A stretch of 64,000 nucleotides of DNA, taken from Myxococcales bacterium (GTDB lineage Bacteria; Myxococcota_A; Polyangia; Polyangiales; Houyiibacteriaceae). The stretch is taken from contig JAOTYL010000009.1 in assembly GCA_029861865.1 (NCBI GenBank), forward strand, positions 105,067-169,066, read 5' to 3'. Under the pieces are notes generated by a model. The model was not told the DNA's origin. It worked only from the letters and a program-made list of their open reading frames with translations, and did no database searches. This document shows, piece by piece, positions 9,291-17,635 of this stretch. How positions within the stretch are numbered: the stretch's first letter is position 1; each line of letters starts with the position of its first letter. The translations under genes and the position numbers were made by a program.

Positions 9291-9362
9291 GGTGACAGGC
9301 ACCTCATTTCTTCCCAGTCATTCGTTCTTCCGGCGGCGCGCAGAAATGAGGTGCCTGTCACC
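9291..9362. repeat. Perfect 21-bp inverted repeat hairpin (REP-like)
   Basis: Arms at 9291-9311 (beginning GGTGACAGGCACCTC) and 9342-9362 (ending GAGGTGCCTGTCACC) are exact reverse complements, separated by a 30-base loop. The structure lacks a T-run, so it is not an ordinary terminator. Inverted repeats of this kind are the usual substrates of RAYT transposases, and a RAYT-type gene lies at 797-1714. Confidence 0.85.
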
Positions 9363-9408
9363 GCTTTTGGCAACGACGGGCACGTTGGCGAAGAAGTAGA
9401 CTCTTGGC

Positions 9409-9687
9409 GTGCTCAAACGAACGGCCGTTCTCGGCACGATTGCGGTCGGGGTCCACGCGGTGATCGTGTTCCTTCACGGTCAGGCTCACGGTGACCTCGG
9501 GGTCGAGCTCAATCGGTTTCAGCAGGTGTTTGCAGGAGTGGTGATCGTCGTTACATCGCTGGTGGCGGCCGCCTTGCTCTGGAGCCGCTACCAAAGCATC
9601 GGGTGTCACCTACCTATCGAAAAAGATGGCGGCGGCTCCTGCAACGCTCACTCAGCTCCTGAATTGCGCAGAACGCCTTATAAGTAA
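9409..9687 (+). CDS. Small membrane protein, probably 3'-truncated by a repeat
   Basis: GTG start. Two hydrophobic helices (about residues 7-24 and 39-60) flank HGQAHGDLGVELNRFQ. After LLWSRYQSIG (about residue 65) the sequence becomes non-membrane, and the last ~14 residues and the stop lie inside repeat B copy 1. The likely reading is that a longer membrane protein lost its 3' end when the repeat or adjoining DNA was inserted. No specific family is claimed. Confidence 0.45.
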   Translation: MLKRTAVLGTIAVGVHAVIVFLHGQAHGDLGVELNRFQQVFAGVVIVVTSLVAAALLWSRYQSIGCHLPIEKDGGGSCNAHSAPELRRTPYK

Positions 9688-9731
9688 ACTCTGCGAGACT
9701 AAGACGGGGCCTTTGTAGTGACTATCAGCTC
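9647..9731. repeat. Intergenic repeat subfamily B, copy 1
   Basis: About 85 bp, nearly identical to 20041-20126 (differences include one missing G near the start and C/T, C/G changes inside). It shares GAATTGCGC and GGGCCTTTGT with subfamily A at nearly the same spacing, with a different core between them. It ends eight bases from the deleted transposase copy. Confidence 0.85.
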
Positions 9732-9739
9732 TACGGCAT

Positions 9740-9858
9740 CTACGGTGCGGGCCCACACCGGGCCCCATGACACACGCGCATCCACCAGGTGTCGGCGGGG
9801 AACTCCGCTGTATGGTCGCAGTGGTGCCGGGGTCGATGATGCGACGTCGTGTCATGCA
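9740..9858 (-). mobile_element. Internally deleted RAYT derivative (MITE-like)
   Basis: On the minus strand the first ~16 codons of the transposase (MTRRRIIDPGTTATIQ, compare MTRPRIVDPGTTLALS) are joined almost directly to its last ~18 codons (TWWMRVCHGARCGPAP, compare TWWMRVCHGARCGPGP). Roughly 800 bp of the gene is missing and the two ends are in different frames. Retaining both ends and losing the middle is the classic form of a non-autonomous element. Confidence 0.75.
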
Positions 9859-9897
9859 ATCGGCAAGCGCGAAAATCGTGCCGAGGATCTTGTTGGG

Positions 9898-10593
9898 TTA
9901 GCAGGACGCTTGATCCATGACCGTCGACGCTTCGGCTTCGCCATTGCACTGTAGGGTGCAGGAAGAAAGCGGGTCGCACGTCACTTGACAAGCACCAGTG
10001 CACGTCACCGCGCAGGTTGCCCCCTCGGTACAGGCTGCAACCGCTGCCTCGCCGAGCTGGATGGTGCACTCGGAGTCGTTGCATTTTACATCGCCGTCTG
10101 CGCCGGCACTTATCATACAAGCGCTTCCAGACTCGCAATCGATATCGCCGTCGGGTCCGGCAACGACGGTACATGTGGTTCCGGTTGCACAATCGATTTC
10201 CGCGTTGTCGCCTGCATCGATAGTGCAAGTGCTGTTCGACATGCAATCGATGTTGGAGCCCATGCCGGTCGCCAGATCGCACTCGGCGCCCGTGCAATCG
10301 ATGTCCATATTCGTCGCTGCTCCAGTCACCTCGCAGCTCGTTCCTTCGGCACAGTCGACCTGGCAAGCATCGTTGCAACTCGCATCGCAGGCACTGTTCT
10401 GTGAGCACGACAGAGAGCAGACGTCTACCGCGGTTTGCGGGACATCCGTGCAGTCGAGTGCGCAGCTTTGGTCTACGCAAGCACAGCTAGATCCCATGCA
10501 CGGGCATTGCGGCCCGGGGCACGTAGCTATTGACACAGAATCGCCGCAGCCCACGGCTGCAATGGCCAAAAGGATCGTTAAGACTCGAATCAT
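9898..10593 (-). CDS. Cysteine-rich repeat lipoprotein
   Basis: 231 residues with a lipobox at AVGC (Cys16) and about 33 cysteines. An N-terminal CxC/CxxxC-dense part (about 25-90) is followed by four to five imperfect ~18-residue repeats (about 98-182) of the form IDCxxxxxCxxxAGxxxx, and a last Cys cluster to the C-terminus, which itself ends in Cys. The regular spacing suggests a disulfide-pinned solenoid on the cell surface. No enzyme motif is seen. The coding sequence ends just beside the deleted transposase copy. Confidence 0.7.
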   Translation of the reverse strand: MIRVLTILLAIAAVGCGDSVSIATCPGPQCPCMGSSCACVDQSCALDCTDVPQTAVDVCSLSCSQNSACDASCNDACQVDCAEGTSCEVTGAATNMDIDCTGAECDLATGMGSNIDCMSNSTCTIDAGDNAEIDCATGTTCTVVAGPDGDIDCESGSACMISAGADGDVKCNDSECTIQLGEAAVAACTEGATCAVTCTGACQVTCDPLSSCTLQCNGEAEASTVMDQASC

Positions 10594-11080
10594 AAGGCCC
10601 CCCGTTCAAAAAGAAATAATGCCTCAAATTACGCGCTGGACGTCTAACTTGCACCTTTGTCTCTCGATCGAGTGATGTCCTTCACAAAGATAAGACAAGG
10701 TCATCGCGGTCCACCCGACAGTGAGCGACCGCTCGCGTGCTCGGCGCCTCTTTCGGCGGTCCGCAAGAAGGGCCTGACGAGAGCTAGGATGCGACCGGCA
10801 TACCAAGTCTTCTCGGCTCCGAGCTGGCGTCGAACGCCTCCCGAGGTCGACATGAGCTCAGCGGCGGTAGCAAAAGCCGTGCTAGCGGAGTAACATCCGG
10901 CCTTCGCCTGGAGGTGGCCGTGAAGTCAGCGGTCGCAAGAAAACCGCCGAGTGCTCCCTGCTCACATCCGTTGGGTTGCGTTGACGCTGGACGCTGCACC
11001 GCCACCCCCGGACGCGAAGGGAGCTCACGGTGGGACAGTGTTTGGAAATTCGCCAAGAAATCAAACAGGGAGTGTACATC
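10594..11080. other. Gene-free stretch
   Basis: Short frames on both strands lack family features, ribosome sites or consistent composition. I see no gene, hairpin or repeat that I can support. It must hold the promoters of the two flanking exported proteins, which diverge from here. Confidence 0.4.
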
Positions 11081-11545
11081 ATGACGAAGTCTAGGAAGCT
11101 CTTGTGGTCAGCATTGGCTGTTGTCGGGCTATCGGCAGCGGCTGTCGTTGGGCTATCGGTCTTGTCAGCTCCTGCGGCTGCTGGCGGCCCCAACTGCCCC
11201 GCTTTCACGACAGAGATGGTAGACGCCGCAGCCATGGCCTTTGGTCTCCCGCCGGGCACGATGGGCGAGGCCCGTGATGACGTGCGTGCGCCGTCTATTT
11301 ACTGTCGCTTTGAGCGCCCACCTTCGGCCGGCGGAGGTCTTTTCGTGGTCGACGTAAACGACGGTAGTGCGGACGAAGCGTTTGTCCGCGGGGAGAATCG
11401 CACAGAAGACGAGCCTACGATTAATTTTCGCACGCAGCTTCGTAGTTTCGCCGAGGGTCTGACCACCGGTGAGGGACACGGATGTCGGGCAGCGGTTTTG
11501 CGGAGTTTCGTCTGGAACAACTATTGCGCTTCTGCTTTGCAGTAA
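11081..11545 (+). CDS. Secreted protein of unknown function
   Basis: 154 residues. A typical signal peptide (KSRKLLW, hydrophobic core, APAAA cleavage region near residue 28) precedes a small domain with four conserved-looking cysteines (in PNCPAF, IYCRFE, HGCRAAV, NNYCASA). ATG 11081 is chosen for the signal peptide; CAGGGA lies ten bases upstream. I do not recognise the family. Confidence 0.6.
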   Translation: MTKSRKLLWSALAVVGLSAAAVVGLSVLSAPAAAGGPNCPAFTTEMVDAAAMAFGLPPGTMGEARDDVRAPSIYCRFERPPSAGGGLFVVDVNDGSADEAFVRGENRTEDEPTINFRTQLRSFAEGLTTGEGHGCRAAVLRSFVWNNYCASALQ

Positions 11546-11557
11546 TCGTCGGGCCCT

Positions 11558-11604
11558 GTTACGTCGCGTGGCGAAGCGTTCGGACGCGGGCTCACGAGCT
11601 ATCG
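11558..11604. repeat. Diverged fragment of repeat A
   Basis: TGTTACGTCGCGTGGCG followed by CGGAC and a GGGC block matches the centre of repeat A (TGTTATGTCGCGTGGCG...CGGACAGGGC), and the ending CTATCGG resembles GGCTATGC. It lies directly between an intact secreted-protein gene and a 5'-truncated fragment. Confidence 0.5.
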
Positions 11605-11843
11605 GTCCATCGTATAACAACATCATCACCTACGTGCCGTTTTCGACATGCCAGATCGCAACAAGCGATCCAAACGTCTGTGGAATCGCCATACCACTCA
11701 ATGGCGGCGAGTATCCCTTCGACAAGACTGCCACCGATACCGCGGAGGACAATCCTTTCTATGACGAAGCGATGATGAATTGGACATACGAAGAAGAAGA
11801 CGAGTACGACATGGAAGTAAGCCAGCCTGGGGGGGCGAACTAG
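11604..11843 (+). pseudogene. 5'-truncated 3' end of an acidic exported-type protein
   Basis: From about 11613 the frame reads as convincing protein (YNNIITYVPFSTCQIAT, CGIAIPLNGGEYPFD, then a strongly acidic WTYEEEDEYDME tail) to a TAG at 11841. There is no start or signal peptide; upstream the frame runs through the repeat-A fragment. I read it as a gene tail left after truncation at the repeat. Family unknown. Confidence 0.4.
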
Positions 11844-11844
11844 G

Positions 11845-12222
11845 ATGGGTTTCTTTGCGTGGAGAAGACATTGTGTTGCTTTGGTCGCCACTGCGGTCCC
11901 ACTCTTGTGTAGATCCTCGAACCGCTATCGCAGATGCAAATCCAATATTGAAGGAACCTGAGGTCGCGTTGGCAAATGGGGACGACAGGGCTCGCCGGCT
12001 GCGAATAGCCGGCTGGACGTTTGTCGGGGTGGGCGCGGCGATTCCAGTGGTCGTCTGGTCAACCGTAACCCACAAGACGAGGGACGATGATTCCCTTGTG
12101 GGGATCGCAAGAGGAAGGGGATGCTCGGCCGCGCGAGAAGACTCGAAAAGAAGAGCAACCAAACGAACCGAGTCAATCTCGGAATTGGATGGGGCACTGT
12201 GGCTATCTCGGGAGATTTCTGA
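11845..12222 (+). pseudogene. Multiply frameshifted membrane/exported protein
   Basis: ATG 11845 starts a signal-like peptide (MGFFAWRRHCVALVATAVPL). Protein-like text continues in the next frame (DPRTAIADANPILKEPEVAL, RRLRIAGWTFVGVGAAIPVVV with a membrane helix) and the last part in a third frame (PNRVNLGIGWGTVAISGDF then TGA at 12220). At least two frameshifts are needed to join them. It begins one base after the stop of the fragment upstream, as in a former operon. Confidence 0.4.
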
Positions 12223-12332
12223 GAGCCAGTGGTCCAAAACGGTTCGTTTGGGGCTGCGGGACAGGAATCGAAACGGTCCGCTGCTCATCCAAGAACTCTA
12301 GGAGTCGTGGGAGCCCATTCGACTGAGTCCTG

Positions 12333-13355
12333 TTGGAACGGAACGCCGAAAGCCTGCAAGCCCGATGCAGGAGAGCCACCCCTCATCGCCGCGAGCGCGG
12401 CCAAGCGACTCGGGAGGAGTTGCAGCCGGCGTATGTGGAGTTACTTGAGTTCTTTTGGGCCGCGCTCACCCCCAGGGTATTCGCTGAAGACCTCAGCTGG
12501 ACGCCGATGTCGATCTCCGGTTTGCAGGCCTCTGATTTCATCCTGTCGGACCTCTGGGCCCAGGAAGGCCAGGACCCAACGCCTGATTTTTCAGCGAGTG
12601 GCTTGCCCGTTTCATTCGGCCTTCTTCAGGGCCAGTCCTGCCCAACGACGTCGGATTGCTCGGCGCCGCCCACCGTTGTCGAGGTGGACACCGACAATTG
12701 GACCGTGACGGTGAACAACACGGGCCTCAGTGTCGAGCTGTCCGTCGCGCAGGTCTTTGGGCCGGGCCGTTTCCCAGAGCTGCCACTGGAGTTCGCGGTG
12801 AGCGCGAGGGTTCGCAACGCCGGCACGATCCCCTTGAGCGACATCGAAGTCCGATTCCTCCTGCCCAAGGAGGCGCTTGCGGACTTCGACATACCCGCAG
12901 GCGAATGCATCCCGGATTCCGCAACATTGAACGCCGCTGTGATTGCCGATTGCACGATTCCAGGGCCCATCCAGCCGGGAGACTCGGACACCGTAAGCGT
13001 TCCGACTAGCGTCATTTCGGTGGGGTACGCCAACGTGGTGCCCGACGGCTCGGAGTTCCTCTATCAAGCAGAGATCGTCTCCTTCTCGGGCCGTGAACCT
13101 GACTCCAATGACGATCTTGCGGACGAGGTGTTGATTTCGGTCTGCAATCCATCCGGCATGGACCCCGTCGTGGTCGATGACGCGATGACTTGTGGCGACC
13201 TCATGACCGGCGGCACCGGTGGTGACCCAACTATGGGCACCGATGGCGGCGGCTGCGACTGCTACATCGCGAGCGCGCCGGGCTCCAATCCTTGGGTTCT
13301 TCCACTCCTTTGTCTCGCAGCTTGGGCGATCTGGCGAAGACTCAGAAGGAGCTGA
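12333..13355 (+). CDS. MYXO-CTERM-anchored surface protein, N-terminus doubtful
   Basis: From about residue 45 the protein is rich in beta strands (EVDTDNWTVTVNNTGLSVEL, FAVSARVRNAGTIPLSDIEV), resembling a DUF11/CARDB-type adhesive domain. The tail has a Gly/Thr linker, GGGCDCYIAS, a hydrophobic helix and RRLRRS: a MYXO-CTERM-type sorting signal that is processed at the Cys and anchors proteins at the outer surface. No signal peptide precedes it: the first ~40 residues are basic and unlike a leader. Either the real start was lost or a frameshift hides it. The intact secretion tail without an export signal suggests a 5'-damaged gene. Confidence 0.6.
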   Translation: MERNAESLQARCRRATPHRRERGQATREELQPAYVELLEFFWAALTPRVFAEDLSWTPMSISGLQASDFILSDLWAQEGQDPTPDFSASGLPVSFGLLQGQSCPTTSDCSAPPTVVEVDTDNWTVTVNNTGLSVELSVAQVFGPGRFPELPLEFAVSARVRNAGTIPLSDIEVRFLLPKEALADFDIPAGECIPDSATLNAAVIADCTIPGPIQPGDSDTVSVPTSVISVGYANVVPDGSEFLYQAEIVSFSGREPDSNDDLADEVLISVCNPSGMDPVVVDDAMTCGDLMTGGTGGDPTMGTDGGGCDCYIASAPGSNPWVLPLLCLAAWAIWRRLRRS

Positions 13356-13392
13356 GCCGTGTCTTCGCGTCAAGTCTGGCACGCGGGCACGC

Positions 13393-13707
13393 TCACGCGT
13401 GCATGACCCGGAACTGCATGAAGTTGCCGCCCTCCGCTTCCGCAAGGCGCCGTCGGAGGGTCGGGCCGAGGGCGGTGGCCGGAGTGAGAACGCCGGCGCG
13501 TCTCGGCAGCGCCTCGTGATCGAACAGCAGGCAAAGCCCGACTTCGGAGAGCATCTTGGAGGTCGCGAGATAGCCGGGATCCCCCGCGCCTTGGACCTCC
13601 ACCAGGGCGAACTCGGTCCGGTCTTCGGTCGTCGCATGGACGAGCGCCCGGAAGTTGCCGGCCCGTTGGAGCCAAGGAGGAGGCCCTTCGCCCGGCTTCG
13701 GTTGCAT
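13393..13707 (-). pseudogene. C-terminal fragment of saccharopine dehydrogenase/enoyl reductase family
   Basis: The ~105 residues match the end of saccharopine-dehydrogenase-like trans-acting enoyl reductases: PKPGEGPPP, then VEVQGAGDPGYLATSKMLSE and AGVLTPATALGPTLRRRL. The NAD(P)-binding Rossmann part and substrate domain, about 300 residues, are absent; upstream lies another gene's stop 20 bases away. Also, the usual short ending is replaced by AEAEGGNFMQFRVMHA. Confidence 0.6.
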
Positions 13708-13726
13708 TGGAATCGGGGCACCCGCC

Positions 13727-14590
13727 TTAGCGCGAGGTTCTACCACCCACCACGCCTAGCGCCGACTCCGGCAGGACGCAGCGGAACGCGGCCCGCTCCG
13801 CCTTGGGCTCAGCCGAAGCTTGCGTCGGATCGACAGGGGCGGGCCCGCAAGTAAGCTCGAACGCCTCGGGCCGGAGCGCGGGCATGATGCGGACCGTGCA
13901 CGTGCCACCCACGCACCGAGCGCCCAGGTGGATTGTACTCTCGATCCAAGCGGGGGCGAAGGACGCGCGGCACGATTGGAGCACGCTGTCCTTGCTTCTC
14001 TGACGGGTCAAAACAGGAGGAAAAATGGCGAGATGACAGCCTTCATCGGGGTGCGAGGGATTGGTGCAATCGCCGACCTGCGTCCATTCGGGCAGCTCCC
14101 CGATCCAAGGCTCAGGCTCGCCCGGCTCCTGCATGCTCACGAGCGTTGCGACCGCTGCGGAGTAACGTGCAAGCTCGCGTTCCGCGCGCGTTGGGAGGCG
14201 CCCCCCAAAGCGCATCCCGCAGACCCCGTAGGCCGTCTCGCCGTCGATGACGGCGACGGCGCGCGGCTTGAGCACGTCCTTCGCTCTCGATCGCGCGGAG
14301 AGGATCGATGTCGTCACGGGGCAATCGATTGTCCCACGGCTTCCAAGCGAACACGGAAGCGGCGCAGCGCTCATCCAGAACGGCGCGACTTCGGCGGGGC
14401 TCTCTTCGAGGAGGCCTTTGGGAGCGCTCGATGGCGTGCAGATCTCGGCGAAAGCGACGCCGAGCTTCTCGCCGGTTCTCCAGGCACAACCGGCCCGCGG
14501 CTCATCGCCGCTGGCCCTCGCCGTACCGATGACCGTCAACAGAAGCCCCGCGAGGATTTCGCGCCCAGCAAACCTCACGCGAGGAAGCAT
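13727..14590 (-). CDS. Exported protein with degenerate formylglycine-generating-enzyme-like segment
   Basis: 287 residues. The start at 14590 gives a signal peptide (LLLTVIGTARASG). The middle reads AYGVCGMRFGGRLPTRAERELAR followed by GELPEWTQVGD, which parallels the DAxxFCxWxGxRLPTEAEWEYA...ELPEWT core of FGE-sulfatase (SUMF1-like) domains. The rest of that fold, including the catalytic Cys pair, is not evident, so it is probably a non-catalytic relative. Several cysteines in the C-terminal third suggest a periplasmic or surface location. Confidence 0.55.
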   Translation of the reverse strand: MLPRVRFAGREILAGLLLTVIGTARASGDEPRAGCAWRTGEKLGVAFAEICTPSSAPKGLLEESPAEVAPFWMSAAPLPCSLGSRGTIDCPVTTSILSARSRAKDVLKPRAVAVIDGETAYGVCGMRFGGRLPTRAERELARYSAAVATLVSMQEPGEPEPWIGELPEWTQVGDCTNPSHPDEGCHLAIFPPVLTRQRSKDSVLQSCRASFAPAWIESTIHLGARCVGGTCTVRIMPALRPEAFELTCGPAPVDPTQASAEPKAERAAFRCVLPESALGVVGGRTSR

Positions 14591-14801
14591 ACCCCCTTCT
14601 CGAAAGCGGTTCCATCGTCGAACTTCCACGCGTCCCATTTCAAGCGGAGTTCACTACCCCCATGAAGCCAACCCGACGACTCTCCGTGCAAGGTCCGTGA
14701 AATGAGAATGCACCCCCGTGGATTCGACCATTAATCCCGCCAATTTCAGCCGACTTTGACGGCATCTGTTTGATCCATAAGCCTGTGGGGATGGGGGGAT
14801 T

Positions 14802-15023
14802 ATGTTGATCTTGATTCGATTCTTAGTGGTTGGGCTGCTCGTCGTGGCGGCCGCGTGTGGTGATGATCCGGGCCTCCAAGCGGTGTGCGGGAACTGCCCA
14901 GAGGGGCCGGTACTCGACGGTTGCGAGGACGTCTACAGCGCCTGTGCCGGCTTACCGACGCGGGCGGCGAGAAACCTCTGCTTCGACCAGCTCGGTTCAC
15001 CCTGCGACGCCATCACCGAATAG
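14802..15023 (+). CDS. Small cysteine-rich lipoprotein
   Basis: 73 residues: a signal peptide with lipobox AAAC (Cys19) followed by ~54 residues with seven further cysteines in regular C-N-C / C-E / C-A spacing. The start is preceded by GGGGGG-type purine-rich sequence. Function unknown; comparable short Cys-rich lipoproteins are common in Myxococcota. The 15024-15259 gap after it holds nothing I can identify. Confidence 0.6.
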   Translation: MLILIRFLVVGLLVVAAACGDDPGLQAVCGNCPEGPVLDGCEDVYSACAGLPTRAARNLCFDQLGSPCDAITE

Positions 15024-15259
15024 GCCAAGCCGAACGACGCATGGGTCGACGTGCTTTTCGTTCTTGGTCGACTTTCCGAAGTATGGGACGCCAATCGTGA
15101 GGAGCGGGCTGCTGCCGCTGGGGAGCTGAAGGTTACTGTGGCAGAAAAACTCGTCGCTCATGCGTTGTTGGGTCTCCTGATCGATCACCTCACCGCGAAT
15201 CGCGGTCACCCAGTCGAACTCTGAGGCGTCGACTGAGACCTCACCCACGGCGTCCTATC

Positions 15260-17116
15260 TCAAGTGGTGGACGAGACGGAACCACGTGCGGTTCTGGTCG
15301 TGCCTCGTGGCGGCGGCGTTGTTCGCTTTTGGCGTTGCATACGACTGAGCCGTTCGAGATCATCGACGACTTGTCGCAGATGCGCGGCAAAAGCCTGCCG
15401 CCTCTTGCGGACCTCACGCCCGACGCCGGAAACTAAACCTCGGTGTTCGGCTAGCTCGAGCGCGTTGCGAAAAAGCTCCAGAGTCACCGACTCGGCGCTG
15501 TGGAGCTTTTTCTGAAGGACCTGCTGCCGACCGAAGCCAAGGCACCGCTGTAGCAGCCGATCCTTGACGACCGGCCTGTCGTGTGGCCAAGCCGCGAGCT
15601 GATCTGCAACCACTCGATACGCGTCAAAAAACGGGCGAAGAATCAGGTGCGCAAGGTGCGGCCGAGACCGCTCAAACCAGAGCTCGAGCTGCTCGTTAGT
15701 CACGACCGGGGCAGCGACATCGCGTCCCTCCCACTCGGGGTCGATGAGCGCCACTTCGGCGAGCATGTCGTCGCGGAACTCAGCGCGCGAGGCAAAAAAG
15801 AACTCGAACTTCAGTAGCTGCCGCAAGCTGATCGCGTGATTCCAGATGGACTCGAGCAGGTCTCCCGACGACGCGTGCTCCCGCGCCATGAACATCGCGA
15901 GCTCCGCGATCGCGCGGTTGACCAGCAGGTGAATGAGGGTGTTGCGATAGAACGCCGCCACCAGGTGCTGCTCGGGTGCGATGTACCACACCGTCTCGTC
16001 GCCTTCGGTGAAGCGTTTCAGCACACCTGAATCGGCAAGCTTGTCGAGCGTCGCAGAAACCCAACCCGGATCTTGGGGCTGCACGCCAAGTGCATGCGGC
16101 GTCGTCGGGTGGTCCCTGAGATAGGCGAGGATCGGCTCCAGCGCGTCGATCGTTTCGTCGAGCGTGAGCGCACGCTCGGCACCCAGAAGTGCCAACGTCA
16201 CGATGGCCGTCGGAACGGCAGGCGTCGCGCGGTTGATGCGGTGACACACCTGCAGTGCAAGCCGCTCTACTTCCTGCCCTTTGGCACGCGGATCTCGCTC
16301 GAGCTCGCGCAGTCGTTCTCTCATCTTGATTGGTTCGCCGAAGTCGATGCGCACGATGGCGTTGCGGCTCTCTTGCGCCCGCGCAAAACGCAGCAGCCAG
16401 CCAATGCCTTCGGGTCTCTTGCTTCCGCCGAGCGCCTCCGCGGTCATCGCGGCTACTTCCGCGAGTTGGTCGTATACGACCGAGACGGGCACCGCCATGA
16501 CTTCCGGCCCCTCGCTGTGCCAAACGGCATCGACGACGTAGCGCAGTGCGCCATAGCGAGGTGGACGCAGCTTGCCGGTGCGGCTTCGGCCGCCTTCGAT
16601 TGACCAGCACAGGTTTTGACCATTGTTGATGAGGTGGCCGAGATAAGTTCGGAGGGCGAAGCGATAGACCGGATCATCGTGTGTGGTTCGGCGTATGTAG
16701 AGCACGCCTGCTCGGCGCAAGATCGGCCCGATTGGCCAGAAGGCCAGGTTGTCGCCGCCGAGCACGAACGATGGCCGGATGTCCGCCTGTTGCAGCACTT
16801 GTTCGAGATAGAACATGTCGAGATAGGAACGGTGGGATGGCAGCCACGCGATCGCGTGCTCCTTGTCGAGCTCCCGCAGCCGTCGGAGACCGTCGTGGTC
16901 GACGTCGATGCGATAGCGCCGCGAGAGCAATCCGCCGAGGACCTTGTATGCACCGCTTGCAAGGGGATCATGACATGTGACCATTTCACTGAAGGCCCGC
17001 TCAGCGAGGCTGTGGACATTGTTCCGTGTGTCGCCGAGCTTGTCGGCCAGCTTTTCGACGCCGTCTCGAAAGTGCTTGCTCTGCAGAATTTCGTGAATTG
17101 TCCCGTCCATCGTCAT
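15260..17116 (-). CDS. plsB: PlsB-type glycerol-3-phosphate acyltransferase
   Basis: 618 residues. It catalyses transfer of an acyl group to sn-1 of glycerol-3-phosphate, the first step of phospholipid synthesis at the inner membrane. The acyltransferase block I HX4D is HRSYLD (H95-D100), block II GVLYIRR (about 137-143), block III EGGRSRTGK (174-182) and block IV AVPVSVVYD follow in the expected order. A long alpha-helical C-terminal part matches the PlsB/GPAT family rather than short PlsC. The start is firmly supported: GGCGGAGG lies just upstream of the ATG at 17116. It appears monocistronic, unusual only in lying within the decayed region. Confidence 0.85.
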   Translation of the reverse strand: MTMDGTIHEILQSKHFRDGVEKLADKLGDTRNNVHSLAERAFSEMVTCHDPLASGAYKVLGGLLSRRYRIDVDHDGLRRLRELDKEHAIAWLPSHRSYLDMFYLEQVLQQADIRPSFVLGGDNLAFWPIGPILRRAGVLYIRRTTHDDPVYRFALRTYLGHLINNGQNLCWSIEGGRSRTGKLRPPRYGALRYVVDAVWHSEGPEVMAVPVSVVYDQLAEVAAMTAEALGGSKRPEGIGWLLRFARAQESRNAIVRIDFGEPIKMRERLRELERDPRAKGQEVERLALQVCHRINRATPAVPTAIVTLALLGAERALTLDETIDALEPILAYLRDHPTTPHALGVQPQDPGWVSATLDKLADSGVLKRFTEGDETVWYIAPEQHLVAAFYRNTLIHLLVNRAIAELAMFMAREHASSGDLLESIWNHAISLRQLLKFEFFFASRAEFRDDMLAEVALIDPEWEGRDVAAPVVTNEQLELWFERSRPHLAHLILRPFFDAYRVVADQLAAWPHDRPVVKDRLLQRCLGFGRQQVLQKKLHSAESVTLELFRNALELAEHRGLVSGVGREVRKRRQAFAAHLRQVVDDLERLSRMQRQKRTTPPPRGTTRTARGSVSSTT

Positions 17117-17316
17117 GTTTCCTCCGCCGGTTGCTGGAGAATCTCGCCGTCCTCGACTTCAAGCTGGGTGTGCAACAAGTGTTCGATGCCGAGTTCACGG
17201 GCGACCGGCTCGGCTTGATGCATGTGGAGGGTCATCCGGAGCCGCAGAGCATAGCGCAACTCGCGATAATAGGGGGGCCTATCCTTGCTGCTGGGGTTGG
17301 CCCGCTGCTTCGTCTG

Positions 17317-17598
17317 CTAGCGATCGAATCCAAATGCGTGCGTGCTGAACTCGGCGCCCAGCTGCATCTGCTCGGTTGCTTGCTTCAGCTCCTCGGGGAC
17401 GTCTCCGTGGAAGAAGAATGGTCCAGGGGCTGCGATGGCAAGCAACTGTGGGAAGTGACTGGACGCGGTGCTGCTCAAGTGCAAGCCGAGCGCCGCGGCG
17501 TCTTTGAACTCGTCGCGGACGTACAGGGCGTTGTCTTTCTCAGAGACGTAGCAGTGGACGGCCTGGGCGTCAGGTTCGTTCTGTTTCGTCGCCTCGGC
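17317..17598 (-). pseudogene. C-terminal fragment of an ABM-family quinol monooxygenase
   Basis: About 93 residues match the end of antibiotic-biosynthesis-monooxygenase (ABM, dimeric alpha-beta barrel) proteins: EATKQNEPDAQAVHCYVSE, then YVRDEFKDAAALGLHL, FFFHGDVPEELKQA and a terminal THAFGFDR. The first strand with the usual VKPGKE motif is missing. Upstream of the break the frame no longer looks like this family. Confidence 0.55.
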
Positions 17599-17635
17599 CG
17601 CGCAACTTTTTTGGGGGCAATCGTTTTTTGAAGCG

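Noticed and set aside
10657..10893. 78-residue plus-strand open frame in the 10.6-11.1 kb gap
   Set aside because: No domain, no ribosome site, basic composition typical of chance frames.
12612..13721. 369-residue minus-strand open frame
   Set aside because: Overlaps both the MYXO-CTERM gene and the enoyl-reductase fragment in other frames; low-complexity Arg/Ala composition.
17026..17631. 201-residue plus-strand open frame
   Set aside because: Covers the plsB start region and the ABM/HspQ remnants on the opposite strand; no own features.
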